Source: Bryobacteraceae bacterium (GTDB lineage: Bacteria; Acidobacteriota; Terriglobia; Bryobacterales; Bryobacteraceae). From it: 9,774 nt of DNA. The position numbers and the translations under genes were made by a program. The first letter of the stretch is position 1, and every line of letters begins with the position of its first letter. Positions 1 to 8,065 of the stretch are shown here, piece after piece. The notes under the pieces were generated by a model. The model saw nothing but the letters and a program-made list of their open reading frames with translations. It was not told the origin of the DNA and searched no databases. The stretch is taken from contig CANGVB010000084.1 of NCBI GenBank assembly GCA_947456995.1, forward strand, positions 1 to 9,774, given 5' to 3'.

Positions 1-2535
1 AATCCACAGACCCAACTCTGGACCGTACCCACCGCTGATCAACGCAACGGTGACTTCTCAAAACTCGTCACAAACGCCAACCAGCAAATTGCAATTTTCG
101 ATCCGCTTTCCAACAGCGCCACCACAGCCCGCCAACCTTTCGCCGGCAACGTCATCCCACGTCAACGCATTAATCCGCTAGCCGCACGTGCCATCGGATT
201 CTTCCCACTGCCCAATCGTGTCAGCGAAAGCCCCGACGGCCAGAACAACTACCTCTTCGTCAACAGTTCGAGAAACGAATACGATCAATGGCTCGGCAAG
301 ATGGACTACATCCTTAGCGCCAAGAGCCGCGTGAACTGGCGCTATGGGCAAACCCCATGGTTCAACCTTGCCCGAGTACAGTGGGGCACCAACGCTGCCG
401 AACCATCAACCGAAGCCCCCTCCACTCGTATCTCGCGCAACTGGGGTGCAGATTGGACTTACACCATCAGCCCCTCGAAGGTCTTCAATCTTCGTGGCGG
501 CCTCGCCCGTTACGAAGGCTTCTCTGGAAATACCTTTGGCCGTGGCTTCAACCCCACAGAGCTTGGCTTCCCACAATCGCTGGTCAGCCAATTCGACGTA
601 CTTCAGTTCCCGCGCTTTAACTTCTCGGGCAACAACTATTCACCGCTTGGCTCCACCCGTACTGCCAACTACGAGACCCAGGATACTTATTCGTTCCAAC
701 CGAATCTCACCTGGATCCGCGGGCGCCAATCCTGGAAGCTCGGCGCGGAATTCCGCCGCTACAATGCCAACAATCACAACCCCGGCTCGGCCAGCGGCAA
801 CTATACCTTTGGCCGCAACTGGACCCAGCGCGACCCGCAACGCGCAGACGCAACCAGTGGCAACGAGATGGCTACATTCCTCACCGGCACCATCACTTCA
901 GGTAATGTCGAAAAGAACGTTTGGCCTGCATACCGCAACGATTACATGGCCTTCTTCTTTCAGAACGACTGGAAGATCACTCGCACACTCACCCTCAACC
1001 TGGGCTTCCGTTGGGACTATGAAGCTCCAATCGTTGAGCGTTATAACCGTCAGGTTCGCGGCTTCGCCTTTGATCAACCCAGCCCATTGCAATCTCAAGT
1101 GCAAGGCCTTCAACTCACGGGCGGCCTGCTCTTTGCTGGTGCAGACGGTGCAAAGCGAGAAGCCTTCAAGCGCGACTTCAATAACTGGCAGCCGCGCGTT
1201 GGTATGGCATGGCAGTTCCTTCCCAAATGGGTTTTCCGCGCTGGCTACGGCTTGAGTTATCTTGGCCAGAATGCCAGCGGTGCCGACACCGGCTTTAGCC
1301 GTCCCACTGCCGTCATTCCAAGCCTCGACGCCAATCTGACGCCCGCCAGCTTCATCAACGACCCCTTCCCCAACAGCCTCTTCCCCACCGGCTTGCTGCA
1401 ACCGATCGGCGCTAGCCAGGGGCTTTCCACAAACCTTGGCCTTGGCATCGGCGCTCAGTACCTCGATCGCCCGCTGCCCTACTCGCAACAATTCTCCGCT
1501 GGCTTCCAGCACACCTTCCTCAACACCTGGCTGATGGACGTCAGTTACTCCGGCAACTTAACCAGCAAACTCCCTGTATCGGTGAACCTCAACTTCATCC
1601 CCGGTGCCGATCTTACTCGTTTGTCCGTATCTGAGCGGGCAGCCTTCTTCAACGCACAAGTCGTAAACCCCTTGAGTGGCAGACTCCCAGGCAGCGCTAT
1701 AAACGGTGCCACGGTGCCACGCTCCACACTGCTCAACCCCTATCCGCACTTCAGCCAGGTTGGCATCAGCAACGTTCCAATCGGCTCACAGAATTATCAT
1801 TCCCTGCAGTCACGCGCAACGCGGCGTTATGCCAACGGCTTCACGGCTCAAATCTCTTACACTTGGTCCAAGACCCTCGAAAGCGTTTCACTGCTCAATG
1901 CTCAGGACACCGATGTTGCCAATCTCCTGAACACTCGGCCAGAACAGCGCTTGCAGCAATTCGATATCCCGCACACTTTCTCTGGCATCGTCACCTACGA
2001 ACTCCCCTTCGGCAAAGGCAAGAAACTGCTTTCAGGAATCAACAAAGCCGGCAACGCTCTCGTTGGCGGCTGGAATCTGAATGTCCAGTACATGATCCGG
2101 TCGGGAAGCCCCTTCGATTTCCCCAACGCCGCCCCGCTCACCAATCGCAGTGCCAAGCTGAGTGAAGACCAGCGCAACGCTCTGGCCAAAGCAGCAGGCC
2201 GATCGGAGTTCAACCCCTTCTTCGACAAATACTACGACGTGACGCTCTTCCCGCGACAAGCCCAGGCGCCCTTCACGCTTCGTGACTTCCCCACGCGCTT
2301 TGCCGATGTGCGCAGCCGGCATCTCGAAAGCTGGGAAATCTCTGCTTACAAGGAATTCCGATTCTTTGAAAAAGTTCGCTGGCAGATCCGCGCTGACTTC
2401 CAGAACGCCCTTAACTACGCTCACTTCGCACAGCAGGCCAGCAACAACGTGACTGACCCACGCTTTGGCCAGCTCAACCCCGCACAAAACAACCAGACTC
2501 GCCAGGTAGTGCTGGTAATGAAGATCCTCTTCTAG
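1..2535 (+). CDS. Oar-like TonB-dependent outer-membrane receptor, N-terminus outside window
   Basis: This reading frame is open from base 1 to a TAG stop at 2533-2535, giving 844 visible residues, so the gene begins before the window. The ATG at 301 is internal and not the true start. The visible part is nearly all beta-barrel. It starts at a segment (VPTADQRNGDFSKL, then NVIPRQRINPLA and FFPLPN) that aligns with residues from about 329 onward of the second receptor at 4607-8065. About 320 N-terminal residues (signal peptide, carboxypeptidase-regulatory-like domain, plug) are therefore missing. Family marks include alternating aromatic beta strands, SYTWSK, YELPFGKGK near two thirds of the length, and a C-terminal phenylalanine (VVLVMKILF) as expected for BAM-inserted outer-membrane proteins. 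Members of this family are thought to import or bind large substrates using TonB energy. The substrate cannot be read from the sequence. The next gene follows after 15 bp. Confidence 0.9.
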   Translation, partial: NPQTQLWTVPTADQRNGDFSKLVTNANQQIAIFDPLSNSATTARQPFAGNVIPRQRINPLAARAIGFFPLPNRVSESPDGQNNYLFVNSSRNEYDQWLGKMDYILSAKSRVNWRYGQTPWFNLARVQWGTNAAEPSTEAPSTRISRNWGADWTYTISPSKVFNLRGGLARYEGFSGNTFGRGFNPTELGFPQSLVSQFDVLQFPRFNFSGNNYSPLGSTRTANYETQDTYSFQPNLTWIRGRQSWKLGAEFRRYNANNHNPGSASGNYTFGRNWTQRDPQRADATSGNEMATFLTGTITSGNVEKNVWPAYRNDYMAFFFQNDWKITRTLTLNLGFRWDYEAPIVERYNRQVRGFAFDQPSPLQSQVQGLQLTGGLLFAGADGAKREAFKRDFNNWQPRVGMAWQFLPKWVFRAGYGLSYLGQNASGADTGFSRPTAVIPSLDANLTPASFINDPFPNSLFPTGLLQPIGASQGLSTNLGLGIGAQYLDRPLPYSQQFSAGFQHTFLNTWLMDVSYSGNLTSKLPVSVNLNFIPGADLTRLSVSERAAFFNAQVVNPLSGRLPGSAINGATVPRSTLLNPYPHFSQVGISNVPIGSQNYHSLQSRATRRYANGFTAQISYTWSKTLESVSLLNAQDTDVANLLNTRPEQRLQQFDIPHTFSGIVTYELPFGKGKKLLSGINKAGNALVGGWNLNVQYMIRSGSPFDFPNAAPLTNRSAKLSEDQRNALAKAAGRSEFNPFFDKYYDVTLFPRQAQAPFTLRDFPTRFADVRSRHLESWEISAYKEFRFFEKVRWQIRADFQNALNYAHFAQQASNNVTDPRFGQLNPAQNNQTRQVVLVMKILF

Positions 2536-2545
2536 CCTCACAATA

Positions 2546-2551
2546 GAGGAG
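2546..2551 (+). promoter_or_regulatory. Shine-Dalgarno-like GAGGAG abutting the GTG start of the SpoIID fusion gene
   Basis: The bases GAGGAG run directly into the GTG at 2551, and the last G is shared with the start codon. This leaves essentially no spacer, where 5-9 bases is usual. The frame has a TAG stop at 2533-2535 and no other ATG, GTG or TTG between that stop and 2551. No standard start codon lies at a normal distance downstream before the signal-peptide-like stretch. GTG 2551 is therefore the best start despite the odd spacing. Coupling to the upstream gene, which stops only 15 bases before, may help initiation. Confidence 0.4.
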
Positions 2552-4587
2552 TGCTTCGTCTCAGCGCCTTCATTCTGATTGCCTCTCTTGCCGCATCGCA
2601 AGACCTAAAGCAACACTTCATTGGCCGCTCCGGCGCGGCTCTTGTTTACGACCTCAAAGAAGCAAAGATAGTCGGCAGTTGGAATCAGCAGCGCGCGAAC
2701 ACTCTTCCCCTCCGACCAGGCTCTGTCCTGAAGCCCTTCACCCTTGCAGCCTTCATCGAAGCCGGTCTCTACAAGTCAACGATGAAGGCACCCGAGGCCC
2801 TTGCATATTCAAACAACGAGTTCTTCGATCAACTCATCGCGCGTATGGACCCTGCCGATCTCGAACGAGGTTACGCCCGCTTTGGACTCAACTATCGCGC
2901 CCCCACGCTTAGCCTCAACGACCTTCTCAACGCCACCCGGCGCCTGGTCGCTCGCCATCGTGAAGAGCGCCTGCGCCCCATATTCACTGGTATGGAAGAA
3001 TCGGTCAGCTATGGCACAGCCAGACTCGCTGCAATCCCGGTAACCGTCGTCGCAGGCAAAACCGGCACCACCAGCACCTCGGCCGTCTTCTTCGGTTACG
3101 CCCCGGCCGCCCAGCCACGCTATCTTGTGCTGATCCATCTCGACTCCGGCTCAGGGGGAGGCGATGCTGCCCCCTTTGCTGCGAAAATCTTCAGCAGCCT
3201 CTTTGCGGCAAAGACAGAAGCCTACGACCCCTCCACCGTCAACCTGCGGCTCTTCTGGCAAAACCCACCTGCGACTCTCAACCTCAAACCAGGCAGCTAC
3301 CCAGCAGACACACTCATCGACACCGGCCAGACAAAGCTCAAAGCTCCAGGCCCACTCACTGTGACGCTCAAAGACAAGCGCTATCTGCTCACCGTCAAGG
3401 TGCCGCTTGAGGATTACGTAAACGCCGTCCTGCACGGAGAAGCAGGCGGCTTCAAGCACCCCGCCTCCAGACAAGCCATGGCCATCGCCGCCCGCACCTA
3501 CGCCACACATTTCCGCCATCGCCATTCCGAAGAAGGCTTCGATTTCTGCGACACCACACATTGCCAGGACGCACGCTTCACCCTCAACGAGCGTAAAGAC
3601 CTGCGCGAAGCCGTTGAAGCCACCGCCTCAGAACTGCTCTGGTTCAATGGCAAACCTGCAGCCACTTACTATCACGCTGACTCGGGCGGCTGGCTGGAAG
3701 CCGCAAGCGACGCCCCTTACCTCAAACAACGCAAAGACCCGTGGTGGCTGGATCAACCAGAGGCCCACTGGACCTGGTCCACTTCGATATCGCAGCTCGC
3801 CTCAGCTCTCAATCTATCCGTCATCAAGCCAACCTTTCGCGTTACCAGTAGAGAGCCTTCCGGCCGTGCCCGCTCGCTCGACGTCTTCGGCCATCCTGCT
3901 GAAGCTGCAGCCTTCCGGTTGCTTGTGGGCCGCACGATCGGCTGGGAGAAACTCCCCTCGCGGCTCTTCGAAGTCGCTCTCAAGCAGAAGGCCATCATCT
4001 TCACCGGTACCGGTCGCGGACACGGCATCGGTATGCCGCAAACCAGTGCAGAGCGCATGGCAGCCAGCGGAAACACACACAGCGAGATCCTCGCCGAATA
4101 CTATCCCGGCACCCGCATCGGCATCAATGCGGCAGGCCTCAAATGGACCTCCCTCAAGGCTTCACGCATCACCCTCTTCACCACCAATCCCGCACGAGAC
4201 AAGCAGCTCCTTGGGCTGGCCGAAAAGGACCTCCAATCGCTCGAATCGCTCACCGGCTTCAAGGCGAACCCCGTCATTCGAATCTATCCAAGCCGTGACG
4301 CCTTCCGGGACGCAACCGGCATTCTCGACCCCGTCCATGGCGCAACTCGCGGCCGCCACATCAAACTCCCGCCCAATCCCAAAGCCCTCACTTTGCGACA
4401 CGAACTCCTGCATGCTCTGCTCGAATCCAACACCACTGCCACTCATCCACAGTGGTTGCGCGAAGGGCTAGTCCAGGCCTTGCTCAACGAGAAAAGCAAG
4501 GAAGCGGATCAAGCTTTGGCGCTCATTTCCAGGCAAGGGCTCAAGCAAGTCCTTCAATCCTGGCAGTTGTCAATTTCACCGTTCTGA
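2551..4587 (+). CDS. Secreted peptidoglycan-remodelling fusion: PBP-like domain + SpoIID/LytB domain + HExxH peptidase-like domain
   Basis: The product is 678 residues with a GTG start. Residues 1-16 form a short hydrophobic export signal ending near AAS|Q. Residues about 25-215 look like a compact penicillin-binding-protein transpeptidase/DD-peptidase fold. It has PGSVLKPF with the SxxK pair S58/K61, AYSNNEFF with the SxN triad S87-N88-N89, and VAGKTGTT with K170-T171-G172. Residues about 240-520 are a SpoIID/LytB domain: VPLEDYV, the presumed catalytic glutamate E297 in HGEAGG, AIAARTYA, a CDTTHC metal-site-like cysteine pair C333/C338, YYHADSGG, GRGHGIGM (488-495) and EILAEYYPGT. SpoIID cuts glycan strands as a lytic transglycosylase. 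Residues about 535-678 resemble the Peptidase_MA/gluzincin fold, with HELLH (H617, E618, H621) and a possible third ligand E638 in WLREGL. All three sets of active-site residues appear intact, but activity is inferred. The PBP part is short, with only 29 residues between the SxxK and SxN serines. It probably acts in the periplasm on peptidoglycan. It sits 15 bp after one TonB receptor gene and 19 bp before another, likely one operon. Confidence 0.85.
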   Translation: MLRLSAFILIASLAASQDLKQHFIGRSGAALVYDLKEAKIVGSWNQQRANTLPLRPGSVLKPFTLAAFIEAGLYKSTMKAPEALAYSNNEFFDQLIARMDPADLERGYARFGLNYRAPTLSLNDLLNATRRLVARHREERLRPIFTGMEESVSYGTARLAAIPVTVVAGKTGTTSTSAVFFGYAPAAQPRYLVLIHLDSGSGGGDAAPFAAKIFSSLFAAKTEAYDPSTVNLRLFWQNPPATLNLKPGSYPADTLIDTGQTKLKAPGPLTVTLKDKRYLLTVKVPLEDYVNAVLHGEAGGFKHPASRQAMAIAARTYATHFRHRHSEEGFDFCDTTHCQDARFTLNERKDLREAVEATASELLWFNGKPAATYYHADSGGWLEAASDAPYLKQRKDPWWLDQPEAHWTWSTSISQLASALNLSVIKPTFRVTSREPSGRARSLDVFGHPAEAAAFRLLVGRTIGWEKLPSRLFEVALKQKAIIFTGTGRGHGIGMPQTSAERMAASGNTHSEILAEYYPGTRIGINAAGLKWTSLKASRITLFTTNPARDKQLLGLAEKDLQSLESLTGFKANPVIRIYPSRDAFRDATGILDPVHGATRGRHIKLPPNPKALTLRHELLHALLESNTTATHPQWLREGLVQALLNEKSKEADQALALISRQGLKQVLQSWQLSISPF

Positions 4588-4606
4588 TATATTACAGACA
4601 ACTAAT
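4588..4606 (+). other. Short intergenic spacer without a clear ribosome binding site
   Basis: These 19 bases between the TGA of the SpoIID fusion gene and the ATG at 4607 are A/T-rich and contain no GGAGG-like sequence. No terminator hairpin or convincing promoter is visible, which supports read-through from the upstream gene and translation by coupling or by a weak, unrecognised site. Confidence 0.4.
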
Positions 4607-7600
4607 ATGAGGTTTTTCAATCGTTTTTCAATGCTTGCGCTGATCCTTACTGCGCTGGTTGCTTTAGCTCAGGACCCCCGTGGAATCATTCTCGGACGCG
4701 TCACCGATGCCTCGGCAAGTCCGCTGGCCAATGCCGCCATCAAGATCACAAACACCGCTACTGGCCTGACGGTAACCACCACTTCCAACGAAACCGGAGA
4801 CTACCGTGCTCCCTATCTCAACCCAGGCACCTACAACGTTGAAATAGAAGCCCCTGGCTTCTCCAAGATGATCCGCTCCAGCGTTCAGGTACGCACTACC
4901 GAAACCGTCACCCTCGACATCGAAATGAAAGTCGGCCAAGTGAGTGAATCGGTGGAAGTCAAAGCGGAAACGCCGCTTCTGAATGCTGCCGACGTTTCGC
5001 TGGGTCAGGTCATCGACCAGCGCCGTATTGAAGAACTTCCCCTCTTCGCCGGTAACGCAATGGACCTCGTCCACCTTGCCCCCGGCACTGTCAACGGCAC
5101 CAATTTGCGCCTGCGCAAGGCCCCATTCAACGCCGCTCCCAGCTCCTTCGGCACCAACGGCACCGGCAACAACAACAATGACTTCACCATCGACGGTGTC
5201 GTCAACGTCTACTCCGACGGCACTGCCCCTCGCGTCGCCTTCTCGCCACCCCAGACATCCATCGCCGAGTTCAAAGTTCAGACTGCCGCCTTTGACGCCT
5301 CTGCCGGCTTCTCGCTTGGCTCCAACGTAAACGTCACCACCAAGTCTGGCTCCAACGCCTTGCACGGCGAATTCCACGAATGGTTCCGCCATTCCAAGCT
5401 CGACGCGCCCACCATCTTCCAGAATCGCACCGGCCAGAAGCTTCCGCTTTATCAGGACAACCGCTTCGGTGGATCGGCTGGCGGCCCTCTCTCGATTCCC
5501 AAAGTCTACTCCGGCAAGAACCGCACCTTCTGGTTCTACGCGATTGAAGCAAACCTTTTCGGCGACCCCAATGGCGCAGCGGTCGTTACCGTCCCCACAG
5601 CCGAGATGCGCCGCGGAGACCTTTCTCCCCTGCTGCGGCTGAACGCCAACAATCAGGTCTACGATCCCTTCTCCACCACAGCCGTCGCCGGTGGCCGCTT
5701 TCAGCGTGCGCCGATCCCTGGCAACATCATCCCGCCTTCAAGGCTCGACCCAGTCGGTCAAAAGCTCCTCGAAGCATTTCCCCTGCCCAACCAGGCTGGC
5801 ACATCAGACTTCCGTCAAAACTTCTTCCTCGCCACCAAGGCGCTTGAAACCTACTGGACCAACATCGGTCGAGTTGATCACGCCTTCTCAGAGAATCACC
5901 GCATCTTCGTACGCATGCACCGTGACTACTGGCAGGAAGACAAGAGCCGCTTCTTCGGCAACGACAAGCCGAGCGGCGTCATCCTGAATCGCATCAATCG
6001 TGGCGCTGCTTTTGACGATGTCTATGTCATCAATCCATCGCTACTGCTGAACGTGCGCTACGGCCTCACCCAGCAGGAGTTCCCCGAAAGACGCGTCTCC
6101 CAAGGCTTCGATCTCTCCAGCCTCGGCCTGAACTCCAATCTCGTGAACTCCATCGACAAGTCCACTGCCACCTTCCCGCGTCTCAACGTCGCTCCCTGGT
6201 CTGCTGCTTCCAACTGGGAATCGGGCGACGGGGTAACGGCCTCACTGCTCCACAACCTCAACTCAACCATCACCTGGAACAAGGGCAAGCACAACCTGCG
6301 CTTCGGCTTTGACTGGCGCAACCTGCGCGAGAATCGCAACCGCTTCCCCAACAGCACTTCACCCGATTACACCTTTAACTCCACCTTCACCCGCGGGCCG
6401 CTCGACACTGCCGCACCGCCTCAGGTAGGTGGCGAAATCGCTTCTTTCCTCCTCGGCATCCCCGGTGGCAACATGGGTGTCAATGCTTCTTACGCAGAGC
6501 GTAATTCCATCTATGGCTTCTACGTCCAGGATGACTACAAACTCTCCCGCAAGCTCACGCTCAACATCGGCCTTCGTTATGAAGTCGAATCAGAAACCAC
6601 CGAACGCTACAACCGCGCCATCCGCAACTTCGACCAGACAACAGCAAACCCGATCGAAGCACAGGCACGAGCCCAATATGCAGCAGCTCCAATCCCTGAG
6701 CTTCCTGCAAGCCAGTTCCGCGTTCTCGGCGGCCTCACCTTCACAGCAGCCAACGGCAATCCCCGCGGCTACTGGAACACAGCCAAGGGCAACTTCATGC
6801 CCCGCTTCGGCATCGCTTATCAGATCGACACCAAAACGATCATGCGCGCCGGTTACGGTCTTTACACCGCGCCCCTCGGCACGCTCTACACCAACACCGA
6901 GCCCGCAGGCTTCAGCCTCAACACGCCCATCCAGGCCTCGCTCGACAACGGCCTTACTTACATCGCCACCACCGCCAATCCATTCCCGGCAGGCCTCGTG
7001 CAGCCGGCAGGTGCCGCAGGCGGCCTGCTCACCAACATCGGTCAGGGTGTCAACGCATTCCCCAATGCGCGTAAGAATCCTTATGCACAGCGCTGGAGCA
7101 TGGGCCTGCAGCGCACCTTCGGTGGCTTCCTGCTCGAAGCCTCCTACGTCGGCAATCGCTCCACCCGGTTGAACGTTTTGCGCAATCTGAACTTCCTCCC
7201 CGCGCAGTACCTCTCCACCAGTCCTACTCGCGATCAGACCACCATCAACTATCTCGGTGCCAATTTCCCCAACCCTCTTCGTGGCACCAACGCCATCTTC
7301 GGCGCCAACACCAATCGTGGCAGTCTCCTCCGTCCCTTCCCACAATTTGGCAACGTCAACATCTACGAACCAATCGGCTATGCCTGGTATCACTCCCTCC
7401 AGATGCGTCTTGAAAAACGCTTTAGCAAGGGTTTCACCACGCAGACCTCCTACACCTGGTCCAAGAATATGCAAGCTACCGAGATGATGAACGATCAGGA
7501 TCCAACCCCTTACGAAGTTGTCTCAGACCTCGACCGTACGCATCGTCTTACCTCGTCCGGAATCTTCGAACTCCCCTTCGGCAAAGGCCGCCACTTCGGC

Positions 7601-8065
7601 ACAAACTGGAATAAGTGGGTCGACGGCATCGCTGGTGGATGGCAACTCACTGGTGCTTTCCAATACCAGTCGGGTGGTCCGCTCGGCTTCGGCAACTCAA
7701 TCTTCAATGGTGATCTCAAGAACGTCCTCTTGCCCAAAGACCAGCGCAGTGTCGACCAGTGGTTCAACGTCAACGCTGGCTTTGAGCGCAATAACGCTCT
7801 GCAGCTTGCTTCCAACCTACGTCGCTTCCCCATCCGCTTCAACGGCATTCGCGGGCCCATCCAGTCTCGCATCGATGGCGGCTTGATCAAGAATTTCGTA
7901 ATCACAGAACGATGGAAGCTGCAGTTCCGCGCTGAAACCTTCAACGCGGCCAACTACTCCAACCTCGCCAACCCCAACACTACGCCAACCTCCGGTGCCT
8001 TCGGCACCATCACCGGCCAGGACCCGCCCCGCTCCTGGCAGGGCGCCCTCAAGCTGACCTTTTAG
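4607..8065 (+). CDS. Oar-like TonB-dependent outer-membrane receptor with carboxypeptidase-regulatory-like domain
   Basis: A complete gene of 1152 residues. The first 21 residues (MRFFNRFSM then a hydrophobic run ending ALA|Q) form a Sec signal peptide. ATG 4607 is preferred over the ATG at 4631 because it supplies the positively charged n-region. Residues about 26-108 are a carboxypeptidase-regulatory-like beta-sandwich (GRVTDASASPLANAAIKITN, then GDYRAPYLNPGTY and VEIEAPGFSK). Residues about 120-245 form the plug, with ETPLLNAADVSLGQVI, an Asn-rich run at 188-191, FTIDGV, and FKVQTAAFDASAGF followed by VNVTTKSGSN. The remainder is a beta-barrel with NPYAQRWSMGLQRTF, YVGNRSTRL, SYTWSK, FELPFGKGR and a terminal Phe (GALKLTF). 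It acts in the outer membrane as an Oar/TonB-type receptor. The ligand is unknown. It is paralogous to the upstream receptor, with colinear motifs along the barrel, so the pair probably arose by an old duplication. Its 3' end overlaps the opposing synthetase gene by 17 bp. Confidence 0.95.
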   Translation: MRFFNRFSMLALILTALVALAQDPRGIILGRVTDASASPLANAAIKITNTATGLTVTTTSNETGDYRAPYLNPGTYNVEIEAPGFSKMIRSSVQVRTTETVTLDIEMKVGQVSESVEVKAETPLLNAADVSLGQVIDQRRIEELPLFAGNAMDLVHLAPGTVNGTNLRLRKAPFNAAPSSFGTNGTGNNNNDFTIDGVVNVYSDGTAPRVAFSPPQTSIAEFKVQTAAFDASAGFSLGSNVNVTTKSGSNALHGEFHEWFRHSKLDAPTIFQNRTGQKLPLYQDNRFGGSAGGPLSIPKVYSGKNRTFWFYAIEANLFGDPNGAAVVTVPTAEMRRGDLSPLLRLNANNQVYDPFSTTAVAGGRFQRAPIPGNIIPPSRLDPVGQKLLEAFPLPNQAGTSDFRQNFFLATKALETYWTNIGRVDHAFSENHRIFVRMHRDYWQEDKSRFFGNDKPSGVILNRINRGAAFDDVYVINPSLLLNVRYGLTQQEFPERRVSQGFDLSSLGLNSNLVNSIDKSTATFPRLNVAPWSAASNWESGDGVTASLLHNLNSTITWNKGKHNLRFGFDWRNLRENRNRFPNSTSPDYTFNSTFTRGPLDTAAPPQVGGEIASFLLGIPGGNMGVNASYAERNSIYGFYVQDDYKLSRKLTLNIGLRYEVESETTERYNRAIRNFDQTTANPIEAQARAQYAAAPIPELPASQFRVLGGLTFTAANGNPRGYWNTAKGNFMPRFGIAYQIDTKTIMRAGYGLYTAPLGTLYTNTEPAGFSLNTPIQASLDNGLTYIATTANPFPAGLVQPAGAAGGLLTNIGQGVNAFPNARKNPYAQRWSMGLQRTFGGFLLEASYVGNRSTRLNVLRNLNFLPAQYLSTSPTRDQTTINYLGANFPNPLRGTNAIFGANTNRGSLLRPFPQFGNVNIYEPIGYAWYHSLQMRLEKRFSKGFTTQTSYTWSKNMQATEMMNDQDPTPYEVVSDLDRTHRLTSSGIFELPFGKGRHFGTNWNKWVDGIAGGWQLTGAFQYQSGGPLGFGNSIFNGDLKNVLLPKDQRSVDQWFNVNAGFERNNALQLASNLRRFPIRFNGIRGPIQSRIDGGLIKNFVITERWKLQFRAETFNAANYSNLANPNTTPTSGAFGTITGQDPPRSWQGALKLTF

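Noticed and set aside
898..1512. Minus-strand open frame (204 codons) opposite the first receptor gene
   Set aside because: Shadow of the real coding frame; no recognisable domain or supporting ribosome site.
1998..2019. 22 bases identical to 7567-7588 in the other receptor gene
   Set aside because: It encodes the conserved ELPFGKG motif in both paralogues. Flanking DNA diverges at once, so shared protein constraint and codon use explain it better than recent recombination.
4003..4014. Perfect 12-base palindrome ACCGGTACCGGT
   Set aside because: It lies inside the SpoIID coding sequence (TGTG just before GRGHG) and has no second copy or promoter context. It is probably chance in G+C-rich DNA.
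3614..4471. Plus-strand open frame (285 codons) overlapping the SpoIID fusion gene
   Set aside because: The Ser/Pro-rich translation is out of frame with the strong SpoIID and HExxH motifs, so it is a frame shadow.
4664..5392. Minus-strand open frame (242 codons) opposite the start of the second receptor
   Set aside because: Antisense to the regulatory-like and plug domains. The low-complexity Gly/Val/Asp composition suggests a shadow frame.
6590..7474. Long minus-strand open frame (294 codons) opposite the second receptor gene
   Set aside because: It is antisense to a clear beta-barrel coding region. The Gly/Ala/Val/Glu-rich translation is what a complementary frame of a high-G+C gene gives, and no family motif is visible.
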